A stretch of DNA of 64,000 bases from Gymnodinialimonas ceratoperidinii. GTDB lineage: Bacteria > Pseudomonadota > Alphaproteobacteria > Rhodobacterales > Rhodobacteraceae. The position numbers were made by a program, and so were the translations under genes. The stretch spans positions 310,001 to 374,000 of the forward strand of contig NZ_CP079194.1 of assembly GCF_019297855.1 (NCBI RefSeq). The letters are read 5' to 3'. The first letter of the stretch is position 1; each line of letters begins with the position of its first letter. Below, in pieces: positions 28,341 through 39,666 of this stretch. The notes under the pieces are model-generated. The model was not told the origin of the DNA. It worked only from the letters and a program-made list of their open reading frames with translations, and ran no database searches.

Positions 28341-28913
28341 ATGGGCGAGAGAGAAGACGAGTTTTTTGAGGATCAGCACGCGGACGATCACGAACCGGCC
28401 GAGGTGACTCTTGCGACCGAGGAGGAAACGTCCTCCGGTGCTGACGAGATCATTGCCGCGCTCGAGGCCGAGCGTGACGAGCTGCGTGACCGCATGCTCC
28501 GCGCCATGGCCGAGGCGGAGAACATGCGCAAGCGGGCCGACCGCGATCGTCGTGAGGCCGAGCAATATGGTGGCTCCAAGCTGTCCCGCGATCTGCTGCC
28601 GGTCTATGACAACATGCGCCGCGCCCTCGAGCATGCGGACGACGCGACGCGCGAAGCGGCAAGCGGTCTGGTGGAAGGCGTCGAGCTGACCATGCGCGAG
28701 CTGATCAGCATTTTCGGCAAACACGGTATCGTGCCGGTCGTGCCCGAAGTGGGGGATCGCTTCAACGCGCAGGAGCATGAGGCGATGTTCGAAGCCCCGG
28801 TGCCCGGCACCAAGGCGGGCGAGATCATTCAGGTCATGTCCGAAGGCTTTCTGCTGCACGACCGCCTTCTGCGTCCGGCACAGGTCGGGGTGTCTTCGAC
28901 GCCCGCTAGCTAA
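28341..28913 (+). CDS. grpE: Nucleotide exchange factor GrpE
   Basis: 190 residues. An acidic N-terminus, a long coiled coil (residues 35-85, [20 protein letters not shown]), [17 protein letters not shown], and the beta domain near the C-terminus ([20 protein letters not shown]). It drives ADP release from DnaK. It probably forms an operon with hrcA and is separated from dnaKJ by 5 kb. The last eight bases overlap the convergent mutS stop. Confidence 0.95.
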   Translation: MGEREDEFFEDQHADDHEPAEVTLATEEETSSGADEIIAALEAERDELRDRMLRAMAEAENMRKRADRDRREAEQYGGSKLSRDLLPVYDNMRRALEHADDATREAASGLVEGVELTMRELISIFGKHGIVPVVPEVGDRFNAQEHEAMFEAPVPGTKAGEIIQVMSEGFLLHDRLLRPAQVGVSSTPAS

Positions 28914-31539
28914 GCTCTGCCTTCAATTCATAGAGCAAGTTCAACGCCTCACGCGCCGTCATCTCATCGGGATGCACGGCGCGTAGTTTTTCTTCGACCT
29001 GGCTTTGTGCCACGGGCTTCGGGGCAGGGGCGGGGGTCATGGCGAAAAGGGGCAGGTCGTCGATGACGGCTTTGCGCTTTCCGCCCTCGCGCTCGCCTTT
29101 CTCCAACGCGTCCAACACGATCTGCGCGCGCGCAATCACCGTTTCCGGCAAGCCCGCGAGTTTGGCGACCTGAACACCGTAAGAGCGATCCGCCGCGCCT
29201 TCCTTTACTTCGTGCAGGAAGATCACCTCGCCGTCCCATTCTTTCACGGCCATTGTCGCATTGCTAAGCCCGTCGAGCTTGCCAGCGAGAGAGGTCATCT
29301 CGTGATAATGGGTCGCGAACAGCGCGCGGCATTTGTTGGCTTCGTGAAGGTGTTCCAACGTGGCCCAAGCGATGGAGAGGCCGTCATAAGTCGCCGTGCC
29401 GCGTCCGATCTCATCAAGGATCACCAAGGCACGGTCATCGGCCTGATTCAGGATCGTCGCGGTTTCGACCATTTCCACCATGAAGGTCGACCGGCCCCGC
29501 GCCAGATCATCGGAGGCACCGACACGGCTGAAGACCTGGCTCACCAGCCCGATCTTCGCCCTGCGTGCAGGCACGAAACTGCCGATTTGAGCCATGATTG
29601 CCAGCAACGCGTTCTGTCGCAGATAGGTGGATTTACCGGCCATGTTCGGGCCGGTCAGGAGGGTGATGGCGGCGCCATCTTCGGCGCTCAGATCGCAGTC
29701 ATTGGCGATGAACGGGGTGCCCTCTTTCATCAAGGCTGCCTCCACCACAGGGTGCCGCGCACCTTCAATGACGAAGGAGCGATCTTCCGTCATCTCCGGT
29801 TGGGTCCAATCCCCTTCAAGAGCCCGCCGCGCGAGCGCGGCGGCGAGGTCGAGTTCGGCCAGACCCCGCGCTGCATCGCCAATCTGATCCTGGCTTGCCA
29901 GAATGGCCTCTCGCAGGGATTGGAACAGGGTTTTCTCGATCTCCAGCGCCCGGTTTCCAGCGTTGAGGATCTTGGTTTCCAGTTCGGACAGCTCCACCGA
30001 GGTGAAGCGCACCTGGTTGGCCGTAGTCTGCCGGTGAATGAACCGCTCGGACAGGGGCGGGTTGAGCATCTTCTCGGCATGGGTGGCCGTCGTCTCGATG
30101 AAGTAGCCGAGAACGTTGTTGTGCTTGATCTTCAGGGCACTCACACCCGTGGCTTCGACGTATTCCGCCTGCATGGAGGCTATCACGCCGCGCCCCTCAT
30201 CCCGCAGAGTACGCGCTTCATCCAGCTCGGCGTGATAGCCGCTGGCAACAAGTCCGCCGTCGCGAAGCTGAACGGGCGGCTCCGCCACCAGAGCATCCTC
30301 CAACAAGGTGCAGAGTTCGTTATGGCCTGACAGCGACGCGGCCGCATCTCTCAACAGGGGCGGGAGGTCGACACCAGCAAGCTTCACGCTTAGTCGCGCG
30401 GCCCCCAGAAGGCCGTCGCGAATGGCGCTGAGGTCTCTTGGTCCGCCCCGATCCAGTGCGAGCCGGGACAGGGCGCGGTCGAGGTCGGGAATACGGCGCA
30501 GCTCAGCCTCCAAATCGTCTCTAACAAGCGCGTCAGAGACGAAAAAATTAACTGCATCGTGTCTTGCACGGATAACGGAAAGGTCGGTTGAAGGGCCAGT
30601 TAAGCGCCGTTCCAAGAGACGCGCGCCGCCGGCGGTTTGGGTCCGGTCCATCACCGAGAGAAGCGAGTTTGCGCGTCCGCCCGACAGCGCGTGCGTCAGC
30701 TCAAGATTGCGCCGTGTTGCGGTATCGAGTTGCAGCAGTCGCTCGGCCGATTGCTGACGCGGCGCGCGCAACAGGGGCAGGGCGCCCTTCTGAGTCAGCT
30801 CGAGGTAGTCGATCAGCGCCCCAATGGCCGAGACCTCGGACCGCTGGAAGCTGCCGAACCCCTCCAATGTTGAGACGCTGAACAATTCCGTCAGCCGCTT
30901 CTCTGCCGATGCGCTGTCGAATGAACCGGGAGAGAGTGGCGTTACCGCCGCTCCGAGTTCGATCATCGAATCCTGCCGGGCAAGATCCAGCCCGTCCGAC
31001 ACGAGAACCTCTCTCGGTGACAGGCGGGCCAGTTCCGGCCCGAGGCGCACGGCCGGGCACCGCATCACGCGGAGATCTCCGGTAGAGATGTCGCACCATG
31101 CCAAGGCGCCCTCGCCGCGCACTTCGGCATAGGCGGCAAGGTAGTTGTGGCGACGGGCTTCCAGAAGCGTGTCTTCGGTGAGGGTGCCGGGCGTCACCAG
31201 CCGCACGACCTCGCGCCGCACCACGGCCTTCGAGCCACCGCGCTTCTTGGCCGTTGCGGGGTCTTCCATCTGCTCGCAGATGCCCACGCGAAAGCCTTTG
31301 CGGATCAGCGTAAGCAGGTAGCTTTCCGAGGAATGAGCGGGAACGCCACACATGGCGATGTCGTCGCCGTTGTGCTTCCCCCGCTTGGTCAGCGCGATAT
31401 CCAACGCCTCGGCCGCCGCCACGGCGTCGTCGAAAAACATCTCGTAGAAGTCGCCCATCCGGTAGAACAGCAGCGCATCGGGATGCTGTGCCTTGATCTC
31501 CAGATATTGCGCCATCATCGGCGTCACTTGCGCGTTCAT
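28906..31539 (-). CDS. mutS: DNA mismatch repair protein MutS
   Basis: 877 residues, a normal MutS length. The N-terminal mismatch-binding [11 protein letters not shown] (Phe-X-Glu motif), a connector, the lever and clamp helices, and the ATPase with [31 protein letters not shown] and FATHYHEMT. MutS recognises mismatches and recruits MutL. The ATG at 31539 follows a GGGGAG ribosome site. The frame stays open for another 2 kb upstream, opposite maeB, but that is an antisense artefact of GC-rich codon usage. Confidence 0.97.
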   Translation of the reverse strand: MNAQVTPMMAQYLEIKAQHPDALLFYRMGDFYEMFFDDAVAAAEALDIALTKRGKHNGDDIAMCGVPAHSSESYLLTLIRKGFRVGICEQMEDPATAKKRGGSKAVVRREVVRLVTPGTLTEDTLLEARRHNYLAAYAEVRGEGALAWCDISTGDLRVMRCPAVRLGPELARLSPREVLVSDGLDLARQDSMIELGAAVTPLSPGSFDSASAEKRLTELFSVSTLEGFGSFQRSEVSAIGALIDYLELTQKGALPLLRAPRQQSAERLLQLDTATRRNLELTHALSGGRANSLLSVMDRTQTAGGARLLERRLTGPSTDLSVIRARHDAVNFFVSDALVRDDLEAELRRIPDLDRALSRLALDRGGPRDLSAIRDGLLGAARLSVKLAGVDLPPLLRDAAASLSGHNELCTLLEDALVAEPPVQLRDGGLVASGYHAELDEARTLRDEGRGVIASMQAEYVEATGVSALKIKHNNVLGYFIETTATHAEKMLNPPLSERFIHRQTTANQVRFTSVELSELETKILNAGNRALEIEKTLFQSLREAILASQDQIGDAARGLAELDLAAALARRALEGDWTQPEMTEDRSFVIEGARHPVVEAALMKEGTPFIANDCDLSAEDGAAITLLTGPNMAGKSTYLRQNALLAIMAQIGSFVPARRAKIGLVSQVFSRVGASDDLARGRSTFMVEMVETATILNQADDRALVILDEIGRGTATYDGLSIAWATLEHLHEANKCRALFATHYHEMTSLAGKLDGLSNATMAVKEWDGEVIFLHEVKEGAADRSYGVQVAKLAGLPETVIARAQIVLDALEKGEREGGKRKAVIDDLPLFAMTPAPAPKPVAQSQVEEKLRAVHPDEMTAREALNLLYELKAELS

Positions 31540-31650
31540 ATCAACTCTCCCCAGAGGCGAAACTATACGAAACCGAGACCCGGTTTGAAGCGCAATCGGT
31601 TGCCCAATCCGGGCGGTAGCGGTTAAGTCACCCTGTTCAGGGAGGAACCG

Positions 31651-33915
31651 ATGGCCGAGAAACAAAAAGTCACCCGAGAAGAGGCACTCGCCTATCATCT
31701 GGATCCGCGTCCGGGGAAGATCGACATCAACGCGTCGACCGCGATGGCGACGCAGCGCGACCTGTCGCTCGCCTATTCTCCGGGCGTTGCCGTGCCGTGC
31801 GAAGTGATCGCCGAAAACCCCGAAACGGCCTACGATTACACCACCAAGGGCAACATGGTTGCGGTGATCTCCAACGGGACCGCGGTCCTTGGCCTTGGCA
31901 ACCTCGGGGCGCTGGCATCGAAGCCTGTGATGGAGGGGAAGGCCGTTCTTTTCAAGCGCTTCGCCGACGTGAACTCGATCGACATCGAGCTGGACACCGA
32001 AGACGTGGACGAATTCGTCAACGCGGTGAAGCTGATGGGGCCGTCGTTCGGGGGCATCAACCTCGAAGACATCAAGGCGCCCGAATGCTTCATGATCGAA
32101 CAGCGGCTCAAGGAGCTGATGGATATCCCCGTCTTCCACGACGACCAGCACGGCACCGCCGTGATCTGCGCCGCCGGGTTGATCAATGCCCTGCATATCA
32201 GCGGCAAGAAGATCGAGGATTGCCGGATCGTGCTGAACGGCGCGGGGGCCGCGGGGATTGCCTGCATCGAGCTGCTCAAGAGCATGGGCGCGCGGCACGA
32301 GAATTGCATCGTCTGCGACACCAAGGGCGTCATCTATCAGGGTCGCACCGAGGGGATGAACCAGTGGAAATCGGCCCATGCCGTCACCACCAAGCTGCGC
32401 ACCCTGGACGAGGCGATGGTGGGCGCTGATGTCTTCCTTGGCGTTTCGGTCAAGGGTGCCGTCACGCCTGAAATGCTGAAGGCGATGAATGACAACCCGG
32501 TCATCTTCGCCATGGCCAACCCCGACCCCGAGATCACTCCGGAAGAGGCCCATGCCGTGCGCGACGATGCGATCGTGGCCACGGGCCGGTCGGATTACCC
32601 CAACCAGGTCAATAATGTCCTCGGCTTCCCCTACCTCTTCCGAGGCGCGCTTGATGTGCATGCTCGTGCGATCAACGACGAGATGAAGATCGCCTGCGCC
32701 CGCGCACTGGCTGAACTGGCGCGGGAGGATGTTCCCGACGAGGTGGCGATGGCCTACGGTCGCAAGCTGAGTTTCGGGCGTGACTACATCATCCCGACGC
32801 CTTTCGACCCTCGCCTGATCTACACGATCCCGCCCGCCGTGGCGCAGGCCGGCATGGACACCGGCGCGGCGCGGCGGCCGATCATCGATCTCGACGGTTA
32901 TGCCAAGGATTTGCAGGCGCGGATGGACCCGACTTCCTCGATCCTGCAGGGCGTCTATGCACGGGCGCGGAACGCCCAGGCCCGGATGATTTTCGCGGAG
33001 GGCGACGACCCCCGCGTCCTTCGGGCAGCGGTCGCTTACCAGCGGCAAGGGCTCGGCCGCGCGCTGGTCGTCGGGCGCGAGAACGACGTGCAGGAGAAGC
33101 TGGAGGCCGTGGGGCTGGGCGACGGCGCGCAGGAGCTGGAGATCGTCAACGCGGCAAACACGCCGCACCTCGATACCTACAAGGATTTCCTCTACGCGCG
33201 TCTGCAGCGCAAAGGTTTCGACCGTACGGATATTCACCGCTTGGCAGCCCGTGACAGGCACGTGTTTGCCTCGCTCATGCTGGCCCATGGCCACGGAGAC
33301 GGCATGCTGACGGGCGCCACGCGAAAGTCGGCGCAGGTCCTCGAGATGGTGGGGAAGGTCTTTGATGCGCGGGCAGAAGATGGCGCCGTGGGCGTCACGG
33401 CGCTGCTCCACAAGGGCAAGATCGTTTTGATCGGTGACACGCTGGTGCATGAGTGGCCTTCTGACACGGACATGGCCTTGATCGCGGAGCGTGGGGCACA
33501 GGTCGCACGCGGGCTGGGACTGGAGCCCAGGGTGGCTTTCGTCAGCTTCTCGACCTTTGGCTATCCGGTCTCGGAGCGGGCCGAGAAAATGCACCGCGCG
33601 CCGACGGTCCTCGACGAGAAAGGCGTGGATTTCGAGTATGATGGCGAGATGACCGTCGACGTGGCCCTAAACCCGGCGGTGATGGCGCAATATCCGTTCC
33701 AGCGGCTCAGCGGGCCGGCAAATGTCTTGGTGGTGCCCGCACGGCATTCCGCCAGCATCTCGGTCAAACTGATGCAGGAGATGGCTGGTGCCACGGTAAT
33801 CGGGCCGATCCTCACGGGGCTCGACCGACCGGTCCAGATTGCTTCGACCGTGAGCACGGCGAACGATATTCTGAACATGGCGGTGATGGCCGCCTGCGAG
33901 ATCGGGCGCACCTGA
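31651..33915 (+). CDS. maeB: NADP-dependent malic enzyme with C-terminal phosphate acetyltransferase-like domain (MaeB)
   Basis: 754 residues. Residues 1 to about 425 are the malic enzyme ([19 protein letters not shown] [34 protein letters not shown]). Residues about 430-754 resemble phosphotransacetylase, ending AMAACEIG-like [12 protein letters not shown]. This fused MaeB class makes pyruvate and NADPH from malate; the PTA-like part is reported to be regulatory rather than catalytic. Divergent from mutS and followed by a strong terminator shared with dnaJ. Confidence 0.95.
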   Translation: MAEKQKVTREEALAYHLDPRPGKIDINASTAMATQRDLSLAYSPGVAVPCEVIAENPETAYDYTTKGNMVAVISNGTAVLGLGNLGALASKPVMEGKAVLFKRFADVNSIDIELDTEDVDEFVNAVKLMGPSFGGINLEDIKAPECFMIEQRLKELMDIPVFHDDQHGTAVICAAGLINALHISGKKIEDCRIVLNGAGAAGIACIELLKSMGARHENCIVCDTKGVIYQGRTEGMNQWKSAHAVTTKLRTLDEAMVGADVFLGVSVKGAVTPEMLKAMNDNPVIFAMANPDPEITPEEAHAVRDDAIVATGRSDYPNQVNNVLGFPYLFRGALDVHARAINDEMKIACARALAELAREDVPDEVAMAYGRKLSFGRDYIIPTPFDPRLIYTIPPAVAQAGMDTGAARRPIIDLDGYAKDLQARMDPTSSILQGVYARARNAQARMIFAEGDDPRVLRAAVAYQRQGLGRALVVGRENDVQEKLEAVGLGDGAQELEIVNAANTPHLDTYKDFLYARLQRKGFDRTDIHRLAARDRHVFASLMLAHGHGDGMLTGATRKSAQVLEMVGKVFDARAEDGAVGVTALLHKGKIVLIGDTLVHEWPSDTDMALIAERGAQVARGLGLEPRVAFVSFSTFGYPVSERAEKMHRAPTVLDEKGVDFEYDGEMTVDVALNPAVMAQYPFQRLSGPANVLVVPARHSASISVKLMQEMAGATVIGPILTGLDRPVQIASTVSTANDILNMAVMAACEIGRT

Positions 33916-33925
33916 GCCAACGAAA

Positions 33926-33956
33926 AAGGCCCCCGACAGCAAGTGTCGGGGGCCTT
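33926..33956. terminator. Bidirectional intrinsic terminator between maeB and dnaJ
   Basis: A perfect 13-bp stem (AAGGCCCCCGACA pairing with TGTCGGGGGCCTT) around a five-base loop GCAAG. On the plus strand it is followed by CAATTTTCT, on the minus strand by TTCG after the T run of the stem. It sits between two convergent stops and should stop transcription from maeB and from dnaKJ. Confidence 0.85.
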
Positions 33957-33985
33957 CAATTTTCTCGGGGAATGCGGTGCGGAGG

Positions 33986-35140
33986 TTAGTCCTTCACGCG
34001 GTCCCAGAAGCTTTTGACCTTCTCGAAGAACCCCGAAGCATTGGGGTTGTTGGTCTTCTTGCAGGACTCCTCGAATTGGCGAAGCAGGTCCTCCTGATCA
34101 CTCGTGAGGTTGACCGGAGTTTCCACCAGCAGCTCGATGTACATTTCGCCGACGCCGGGCCCCCGCAGTGCAGGCATTCCCTTGCCGCGCAACCGCATCT
34201 GGCGCCCGGATTGGGACCCTTGCGGCACGCGGACACGGGAGCGTCCGCCATCGATGCTCGGCACCTCGATCTCGCCTCCAAGCGCGGCAGAGACCATGGA
34301 GACCGGGACGCGGCAGAACAGATCAAGCCCGTCACGCTGGAACAACGGATGTTCCTGCACCTCGACGAAGATGTAGAGATCACCTGCAGGACCACCCCGC
34401 AGGCCAGCTTCACCTTCGCCGGAAAGACGAATCCGCGTGCCGGTTTCAACACCGGCCGGGATGTTCACGCTCAGCGCGCGGTCTTTCTCCTGACGGCCCG
34501 CGCCACCACAGGTGCGGCAGGGGTTCTTGACGATCTGACCCATGCCGGAGCATGTCGGGCAGGTTCGTTCCACGGTGAAGAAGCCCTGCTGAGCGCGGAC
34601 TTTGCCCATGCCCGAACAGGTCGGACAGCCGGTAGGCTCCGCCCCTGCCTCGGACCCGGTACCGTCACAGGCACCACAGGGCACCGACGAGGGGACGGTG
34701 ATGGTCTTGGTCAGGCCGTGATAAGCATCTTCCAAGGAGATCGAGAGGTTGTAGCGCAAGTCCGACCCGCGCGTGGCCTGAGTGCGGCCCCCGCCCGGAC
34801 GACCACGCTGGCCCCCCATGAAATCACCGAAGAGATCTTCGAAGACGTCAGAGAAGGCAGAGGCGAAATCGCCTTGCCCTTGACCGCCACCGCGAGGTCC
34901 GCCGGCCATGCCGCCATCAAACGCCGCGTGTCCGAAGCGGTCATAGGCCGCCTTCTTGTCCGCGTCTTTCAGGACGTCATAGGCTTCGTTCGCCTCTTTG
35001 AACTGAGTCTCGGCGTCCGGGTTGTCTGCGTTGCGGTCGGGGTGAAGTTCTTTCGCCTTCTTGCGATAGCCCCTCTTGATCTCATCGGCACTCGCGCCTT
35101 TGGAGACGCCAAGCACCTCGTAATAATCGCGTTTTGCCAT
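33986..35140 (-). CDS. dnaJ: Chaperone DnaJ (Hsp40)
   Basis: 384 residues. J domain with HPD in [11 protein letters not shown], a Gly-rich linker ([15 protein letters not shown]), four zinc-binding CxxCxGxG repeats ([16 protein letters not shown] twice, CRTCGGAG) and a C-terminal substrate domain. It stimulates the DnaK ATPase. The ATG at 35140 has AAAGGA upstream and is preferred over a start seven codons earlier. 70 bases downstream of dnaK on the same strand. Confidence 0.97.
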   Translation of the reverse strand: MAKRDYYEVLGVSKGASADEIKRGYRKKAKELHPDRNADNPDAETQFKEANEAYDVLKDADKKAAYDRFGHAAFDGGMAGGPRGGGQGQGDFASAFSDVFEDLFGDFMGGQRGRPGGGRTQATRGSDLRYNLSISLEDAYHGLTKTITVPSSVPCGACDGTGSEAGAEPTGCPTCSGMGKVRAQQGFFTVERTCPTCSGMGQIVKNPCRTCGGAGRQEKDRALSVNIPAGVETGTRIRLSGEGEAGLRGGPAGDLYIFVEVQEHPLFQRDGLDLFCRVPVSMVSAALGGEIEVPSIDGGRSRVRVPQGSQSGRQMRLRGKGMPALRGPGVGEMYIELLVETPVNLTSDQEDLLRQFEESCKKTNNPNASGFFEKVKSFWDRVKD

Positions 35141-35210
35141 GGTTTTCCTTTCCGGAAACACATCGGCCAGCCCATGCCGCGCACAGGCTGGCCTGATGGT
35201 TCAGTCGCGA

Positions 35211-37133
35211 TCAGCCGCGGTTGCGGTCGTCGTCGAGGTCTTCGAAGTCAGCGTCCACGATGTCTTCGTCGACACCGCGCTCTTCTTCTTCAGGGGCGTC
35301 GCCACCTTCAGCAGCTTCGGCCTTCTCGGCTTCGGCCTTGTAGATCGCCTCACCCAGACGCATGGCCGCTTCGGTCACGTTCTGGATGCCGCCCTTGATC
35401 TTGGCGGTATCTTCGGTTTCCAGCGTTTCCTTCAGGGCGTTCAGAGCCAGTTCGATGGCTTCAACCGTAGAAGGATCGACCTTGTCGCTGTGCTCTTCCA
35501 GCGATTTCTCGGTGGAATGCACGAGGCTCTCGGCCTGGTTGCGGGTTTCCACAAGGTCCTTGCGATCCTTGTCCGCTTCCGCGTTCTCCTCGGCTTCGCG
35601 CACCATCTTCTCGATGTCGTCGTCGGACAGACCGCCGGACGCCTGGATCGTGATCTGCTGCTCTTTCCCGGTGCCCTTGTCCTTGGCGCCCACAGACACG
35701 ATGCCGTTGGCGTCGATGTCAAAGGTCACTTCGATCTGAGGCACGCCGCGCGGGGCGGGTGGGATGTTCTCGAGGTTGAACTGACCGAGCATCTTGTTGT
35801 CGGCAGCCATCTCGCGCTCACCCTGGAACACGCGGATCGTCACGGCGTTCTGGTTGTCGTCCGCCGTCGAGAAGATCTGCGACTTCTTGGTCGGGATCGT
35901 CGTGTTGCGGTCGATCAGGCGGGTGAAGACACCGCCGAGCGTTTCAATGCCGAGCGAAAGCGGCGTCACGTCGAGAAGAACAACGTCCTTCACGTCACCT
36001 TGCAGAACACCGGCCTGAATGGCGGCACCCATGGCAACAACCTCGTCCGGGTTCACACCCTTGTGGGGCTCTTTACCGAAGAAGTTGGTCACTTCCTCGA
36101 TCACCTTGGGCATACGGGTCATACCGCCGACGAGAACGACCTCGTCGATGTCACCCTTGGAGAGGCCGGCGTCCTTGAGGGCAGCGGCACAGGGCTTCAT
36201 CGAGGATTTGATCAGGTCACCCACGAGGCTTTCAAGCTTCGCACGGGTCAGTTTCATGACCATGTGCAGCGGCTGACCGTTGGCGCCCATCGAGATGAAC
36301 GGCTGGTTGATCTCGGTCTGCGATGCGCTCGAAAGCTCGATCTTGGCCTTTTCTGCCGCTTCCTTCAGACGCTGAAGCGCCATCTTGTCTTGCGTCAGGT
36401 CGACCTGGTGCTCTTTCTTGAACTGCTCCGCGAGGTAATTCACGATGCGCATGTCGAAGTCTTCACCGCCGAGGAACGTGTCACCGTTGGTGGATTTCAC
36501 TTCGAAGAGACCGTCGTCGATTTCGAGGATCGTGACGTCGAACGTACCACCGCCAAGGTCATAGACGGCGATCGTGCGCGTCTCTTTCTTGTCGAGGCCA
36601 TAGGCCAGAGCGGCTGCTGTCGGCTCGTTGATGATGCGCAACACTTCCAGACCGGCGATCTTGCCGGCATCTTTGGTGGCTTGGCGCTGAGCGTCGTTGA
36701 AGTAGGCAGGAACGGTGATCACCGCTTGCTCGACTTCCTCACCGAGATAGCTTTCCGCCGTCTCTTTCATCTTCTGCAGAATGAACGCGGAGATCTGCGA
36801 GGGAGAATACGTCTCACCCTTGGCTTTCACCCATGCGTCACCATTGCCGCCGTCGACGATTTCGAACGGCAGGTTCTTCTTGTCCTTTTCCAGATGCTCG
36901 TCGTTGATCCGACGACCGATCAGGCGCTTCACGCCGAAGATCGTGTTCTCTGGGTTCGTGACAGCCTGACGCTTGGCCGACTGGCCAGCGAGGCGTTCGT
37001 CATCCGTGAACGCAACGATGGACGGCGTCGTGCGGGCGCCTTCTGCGTTCTCGATTACACGAGGTTGCGAGCCATCCATGATAGCCACGCAGGAGTTGGT
37101 TGTACCGAGGTCGATACCAATGACTTTAGCCAT
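35211..37133 (-). CDS. dnaK: Chaperone DnaK (Hsp70)
   Basis: 640 residues. [36 protein letters not shown] and [14 protein letters not shown] mark the ATPase; the substrate domain carries [14 protein letters not shown]; the C-terminus is the acidic tail ending [14 protein letters not shown]. It binds unfolded segments in an ATP cycle with DnaJ and GrpE. AAAGGGAC upstream of the ATG at 37133 is a good ribosome site. A possible heat-shock promoter lies about 115-145 bases upstream. Confidence 0.98.
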   Translation of the reverse strand: MAKVIGIDLGTTNSCVAIMDGSQPRVIENAEGARTTPSIVAFTDDERLAGQSAKRQAVTNPENTIFGVKRLIGRRINDEHLEKDKKNLPFEIVDGGNGDAWVKAKGETYSPSQISAFILQKMKETAESYLGEEVEQAVITVPAYFNDAQRQATKDAGKIAGLEVLRIINEPTAAALAYGLDKKETRTIAVYDLGGGTFDVTILEIDDGLFEVKSTNGDTFLGGEDFDMRIVNYLAEQFKKEHQVDLTQDKMALQRLKEAAEKAKIELSSASQTEINQPFISMGANGQPLHMVMKLTRAKLESLVGDLIKSSMKPCAAALKDAGLSKGDIDEVVLVGGMTRMPKVIEEVTNFFGKEPHKGVNPDEVVAMGAAIQAGVLQGDVKDVVLLDVTPLSLGIETLGGVFTRLIDRNTTIPTKKSQIFSTADDNQNAVTIRVFQGEREMAADNKMLGQFNLENIPPAPRGVPQIEVTFDIDANGIVSVGAKDKGTGKEQQITIQASGGLSDDDIEKMVREAEENAEADKDRKDLVETRNQAESLVHSTEKSLEEHSDKVDPSTVEAIELALNALKETLETEDTAKIKGGIQNVTEAAMRLGEAIYKAEAEKAEAAEGGDAPEEEERGVDEDIVDADFEDLDDDRNRG

Positions 37134-37247
37134 GTGTTGTCCCTTTCTTAAGCGAACAGACGGGAGCGGGGCCGAAGCTGCGGCCCCCGCGCCGCCATTA
37201 CCATTGACTGTAGCAAGCAACTAAGCTGCTCACCGGAGTTCGGACGG

Positions 37248-37277
37248 TATATAAGAAGCGTAATTTAGCGCTGCAAG
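37248..37277 (-). promoter_or_regulatory. Possible RpoH (sigma-32) promoter of dnaK
   Basis: On the minus strand CTTGCA is followed after 16 bases by CTTATATA, resembling the alphaproteobacterial heat-shock pattern (CTTG... and a TAT-rich -10). It would give a leader of a little over 100 bases before dnaK. No CIRCE element is present, so sigma control is the simplest reading. Judged by eye only. Confidence 0.4.
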
Positions 37278-37310
37278 CGTCAGCAGCTTATGGAATCCGA
37301 GGAATCTGCG

Positions 37311-37910
37311 ATGAAAGTCGATGTGGGCGGAATTGTTGTGCATCAGGAACACCTGAGCGCGGCAGATCAGGTGGAATTGGTGGAACAGGTGCGCCGCGTG
37401 GTCAGGGCCGCGCCGCTTTACCGGCCCGAGACGAAGACCGGTCGGAAGATGTCCGTGCGGATGACCTCGGCCGGGACTTATGGCTGGATCAGCGACCGCA
37501 AGGGATATCGGTATGAGCGTCAGCATCCGAACGGGGAGGATTGGCCGCCGATGCCTCCGATGGCCTTGGAGATCTGGCGCGCTGTCTCCGGCGTCGCGCG
37601 GGATCCGCAGAGCTGCCTGATCAATTATTACGATGAAGGGGCGAAGATGGGCTTGCACCAGGATCGGGACGAGGCGGATTTCGACATGCCGGTGGTGTCG
37701 GTCTCTCTCGGGGATGAAGCCCTGTTCCGCGTGGGCGGGCCCAAGCGCGGAGGCAAGACGCAGTCGATCTGGCTCAAGTCCGGCGATGTCGCCGTGATCG
37801 GCGGTCCGGCCCGCCTGAATTTCCACGGCATCGACCGGGTGCGGGCGGGATCATCCTCGCTCCTGCCGAATGGCGGGCGGATCAACCTGACCATGCGGGT
37901 TGTGGACTAG
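37311..37910 (+). CDS. alkB: AlkB-family DNA/RNA alkylation repair dioxygenase
   Basis: 199 residues. 2-oxoglutarate/Fe(II) dioxygenase motifs: NYYDEGAKMGLHQDRDE (HxD metal ligands), a distal His in ARLNFHGIDRV, and the arginine pair in GGRINLTMRVV. AlkB removes 1-methyladenine and 3-methylcytosine oxidatively. The ATG at 37311 has GAGGA seven bases upstream; an ATG seven codons earlier is the alternative. Divergent from dnaK. Confidence 0.92.
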   Translation: MKVDVGGIVVHQEHLSAADQVELVEQVRRVVRAAPLYRPETKTGRKMSVRMTSAGTYGWISDRKGYRYERQHPNGEDWPPMPPMALEIWRAVSGVARDPQSCLINYYDEGAKMGLHQDRDEADFDMPVVSVSLGDEALFRVGGPKRGGKTQSIWLKSGDVAVIGGPARLNFHGIDRVRAGSSSLLPNGGRINLTMRVVD

Positions 37911-37913
37911 GCT

Positions 37914-38735
37914 CTAGCGGCGGGCGTCCCAACTGGAGGAGGCATGCATGCGGGTATAAGCCTCGATCATCATGCCGATCAGGATCGCAGCCAGAGTGAA
38001 GTAGAGCGGATAGGACACATTGGTGTTGTGCGGAAAATAGTTCACGAACACGTAGCCGCGTGTCTGGTCGATGATGTGAAACAAGGGGTTCCACGTGAAG
38101 GCGGGCAGCATCACGGCCGGCATCATGTTGGCGAGGAACATCTTCCCCGAGAAGATCATGTTGGCGCGGATATAGACCATCGACAGAAGGTTCACGAAAT
38201 CCGGCATCCACGGCTTCAGCGCCATCAGGATGATGCCGAGCGCCACGCCCACACCCCAAGCCAGAAGGAACATCAGCATCGCGCCGGACCAATCGTGGAT
38301 TTCCACCGGCTCGATGACGGTGTGGATCATCAGCAGGATGCACAGCAGGGCGATTGTCTGGGTGTAGAGAACGGCCAGAGCTTCGGAACAGATCGACACC
38401 AAGGTGTTCATCGGCGCGTGTTGCATCATCGGGCTGGTCGGCCCTTCCGCTCCCATCACGGCGCGCACGGCCTGGATGTGGGTGAGATAGAAGAAGATCC
38501 CGCTCATCAGGTAGACCATGAAGTTTCCGCGCAGGGCTGCCGTGCGTCCGCCGAGGAAATTGAACATGAAATAGAAGGCGGCGATGAACAGAACGCTTTG
38601 CATGATCGACAGCAAGATCGAGAAGAGCGCATTGCCGTGGTTTTTGCGAACCTTGCGGGCAGAGGCGTAGAACGTGACTTCCAGGAAATTGAAGATCAGC
38701 GCCAATGTGGACTGAGAGGTCCGCGTCTCGAACAT
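37914..38735 (-). CDS. ABC-2 type polysaccharide export permease (KpsM/Wzm-like)
   Basis: 273 residues with six predicted membrane helices (for example ILLSIMQSVLFIAAFYFMF and ALLCILLMIHTVI) and the C-terminal WNPLFHIIDQTRGYVFVNYFP segment, typical of polysaccharide/polyol-phosphate ABC exporters. These move capsule or O-antigen across the inner membrane. No ATPase gene (KpsT/Wzt) is adjacent: one side is alkB, convergent, and the other is cysQ, divergent. It must use an ATPase encoded elsewhere. The neighbouring sugar genes support the surface-glycan role. Confidence 0.82.
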   Translation of the reverse strand: MFETRTSQSTLALIFNFLEVTFYASARKVRKNHGNALFSILLSIMQSVLFIAAFYFMFNFLGGRTAALRGNFMVYLMSGIFFYLTHIQAVRAVMGAEGPTSPMMQHAPMNTLVSICSEALAVLYTQTIALLCILLMIHTVIEPVEIHDWSGAMLMFLLAWGVGVALGIILMALKPWMPDFVNLLSMVYIRANMIFSGKMFLANMMPAVMLPAFTWNPLFHIIDQTRGYVFVNYFPHNTNVSYPLYFTLAAILIGMMIEAYTRMHASSSWDARR

Positions 38736-38868
38736 TTACGTATCCTTGCCTGCCGCCGCATGGTCCGGCTTGTTTGTCAGCGCCACCCGCAGGCTTTGCT
38801 TGCCGTTCCCACACCCGCAGTTGATAACGCGACAGGAGTTAATTTTCAATTCAACCGTGGGTGAAGGC

Positions 38869-39666
38869 ATGGATCACGAGAAACTTGTTGCCGTCATGCG
38901 CGCCGCTGCTCTGGAAGCTGGCGATGCGATCATGAAGGTCTATGGCGCGGAAGATTTCGACGTGAAGGTCAAATCCGACGACAGCCCGGTGACCGAAGCC
39001 GACGAAGCCGCGGATGCGATCATCTCTCGTCACCTGCGCGCGGCCTTTCCCGATGTGACCCTCGTGACGGAAGAACAGGCCGAGAGCCATGGGCTGAGCG
39101 CGGACCAGTTTCTGATCGTCGATCCTCTGGATGGCACCAAGGAGTTCATCAAGCGACGGGGCGATTTCACCGTCAATATCGCGTTGGTCGAGGGCGGTAC
39201 GCCCATCCGCGGCATCGTCTACGCCCCCGCGAAGGAGCGGCTATTCTACACCACCGCCGACGGTGTGAGCGTCGAGGAAACCGGCCCGTTCGACCCTGAC
39301 ACGCACGGTCGTCTCGAACCGATCACTGTCTCCGCGCCCGATAACAGCGCCCTGCGCGTTGTCGCCTCCAAATCCCACCGGGATCAGGCGACCGATGACT
39401 ACATCAACAGGTACGACCATGCGGACATGAAAAGCGCGGGCTCCTCGTTGAAGTTCTGCCTGGTGGCGACCGGAGAGGCGGACATCTATCCGCGTCTTGG
39501 CCGCACGATGGAATGGGACACCGCCGCGGGCGACGCTGTCCTGCGCGGAGCCGGCGGCAAGATGGTCCGGTTCGAGGATCATGCGCCCTTCGACTATGGC
39601 AAGGACGGCTTCGCCAACGACTTTTTCATCGCCTACGCGCCGGGCGTCGAGCTGAAGCAACCATGA
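38869..39666 (+). CDS. cysQ: 3'(2'),5'-bisphosphate nucleotidase CysQ
   Basis: 265 residues of the inositol monophosphatase superfamily: SPVTEADEAAD, VTEEQ, the metal-binding DPLDGTKEFIKRRGDFTVNI, and EWDTAAGDAVLRGAGG. CysQ dephosphorylates PAP, the by-product of PAPS-dependent sulfotransferases and PAPS reductase, and prevents its build-up. That fits the sulfotransferase gene 7 kb downstream in the same direction. The ATG at 38869 has only a weak GAAGG; the stop overlaps kdsB (ATGA). Confidence 0.92.
   Translation: MDHEKLVAVMRAAALEAGDAIMKVYGAEDFDVKVKSDDSPVTEADEAADAIISRHLRAAFPDVTLVTEEQAESHGLSADQFLIVDPLDGTKEFIKRRGDFTVNIALVEGGTPIRGIVYAPAKERLFYTTADGVSVEETGPFDPDTHGRLEPITVSAPDNSALRVVASKSHRDQATDDYINRYDHADMKSAGSSLKFCLVATGEADIYPRLGRTMEWDTAAGDAVLRGAGGKMVRFEDHAPFDYGKDGFANDFFIAYAPGVELKQP

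Noticed and set aside
31540..33594. An open frame extending mutS by 685 codons upstream, antisense to maeB
   Set aside because: maeB is a clear gene on the other strand, and mutS has its own ribosome site and normal length from 31539. The open frame is a consequence of GC-rich third positions.
38087..38102. A degenerate parS-like sequence (GGTTCCACGTGAAGGC) in the ABC permease gene
   Set aside because: Only 12 of 16 bases match TGTTCCACGTGAAACA, and it breaks the palindrome on one side. The two perfect sites at 20479 and 22387 are far better.
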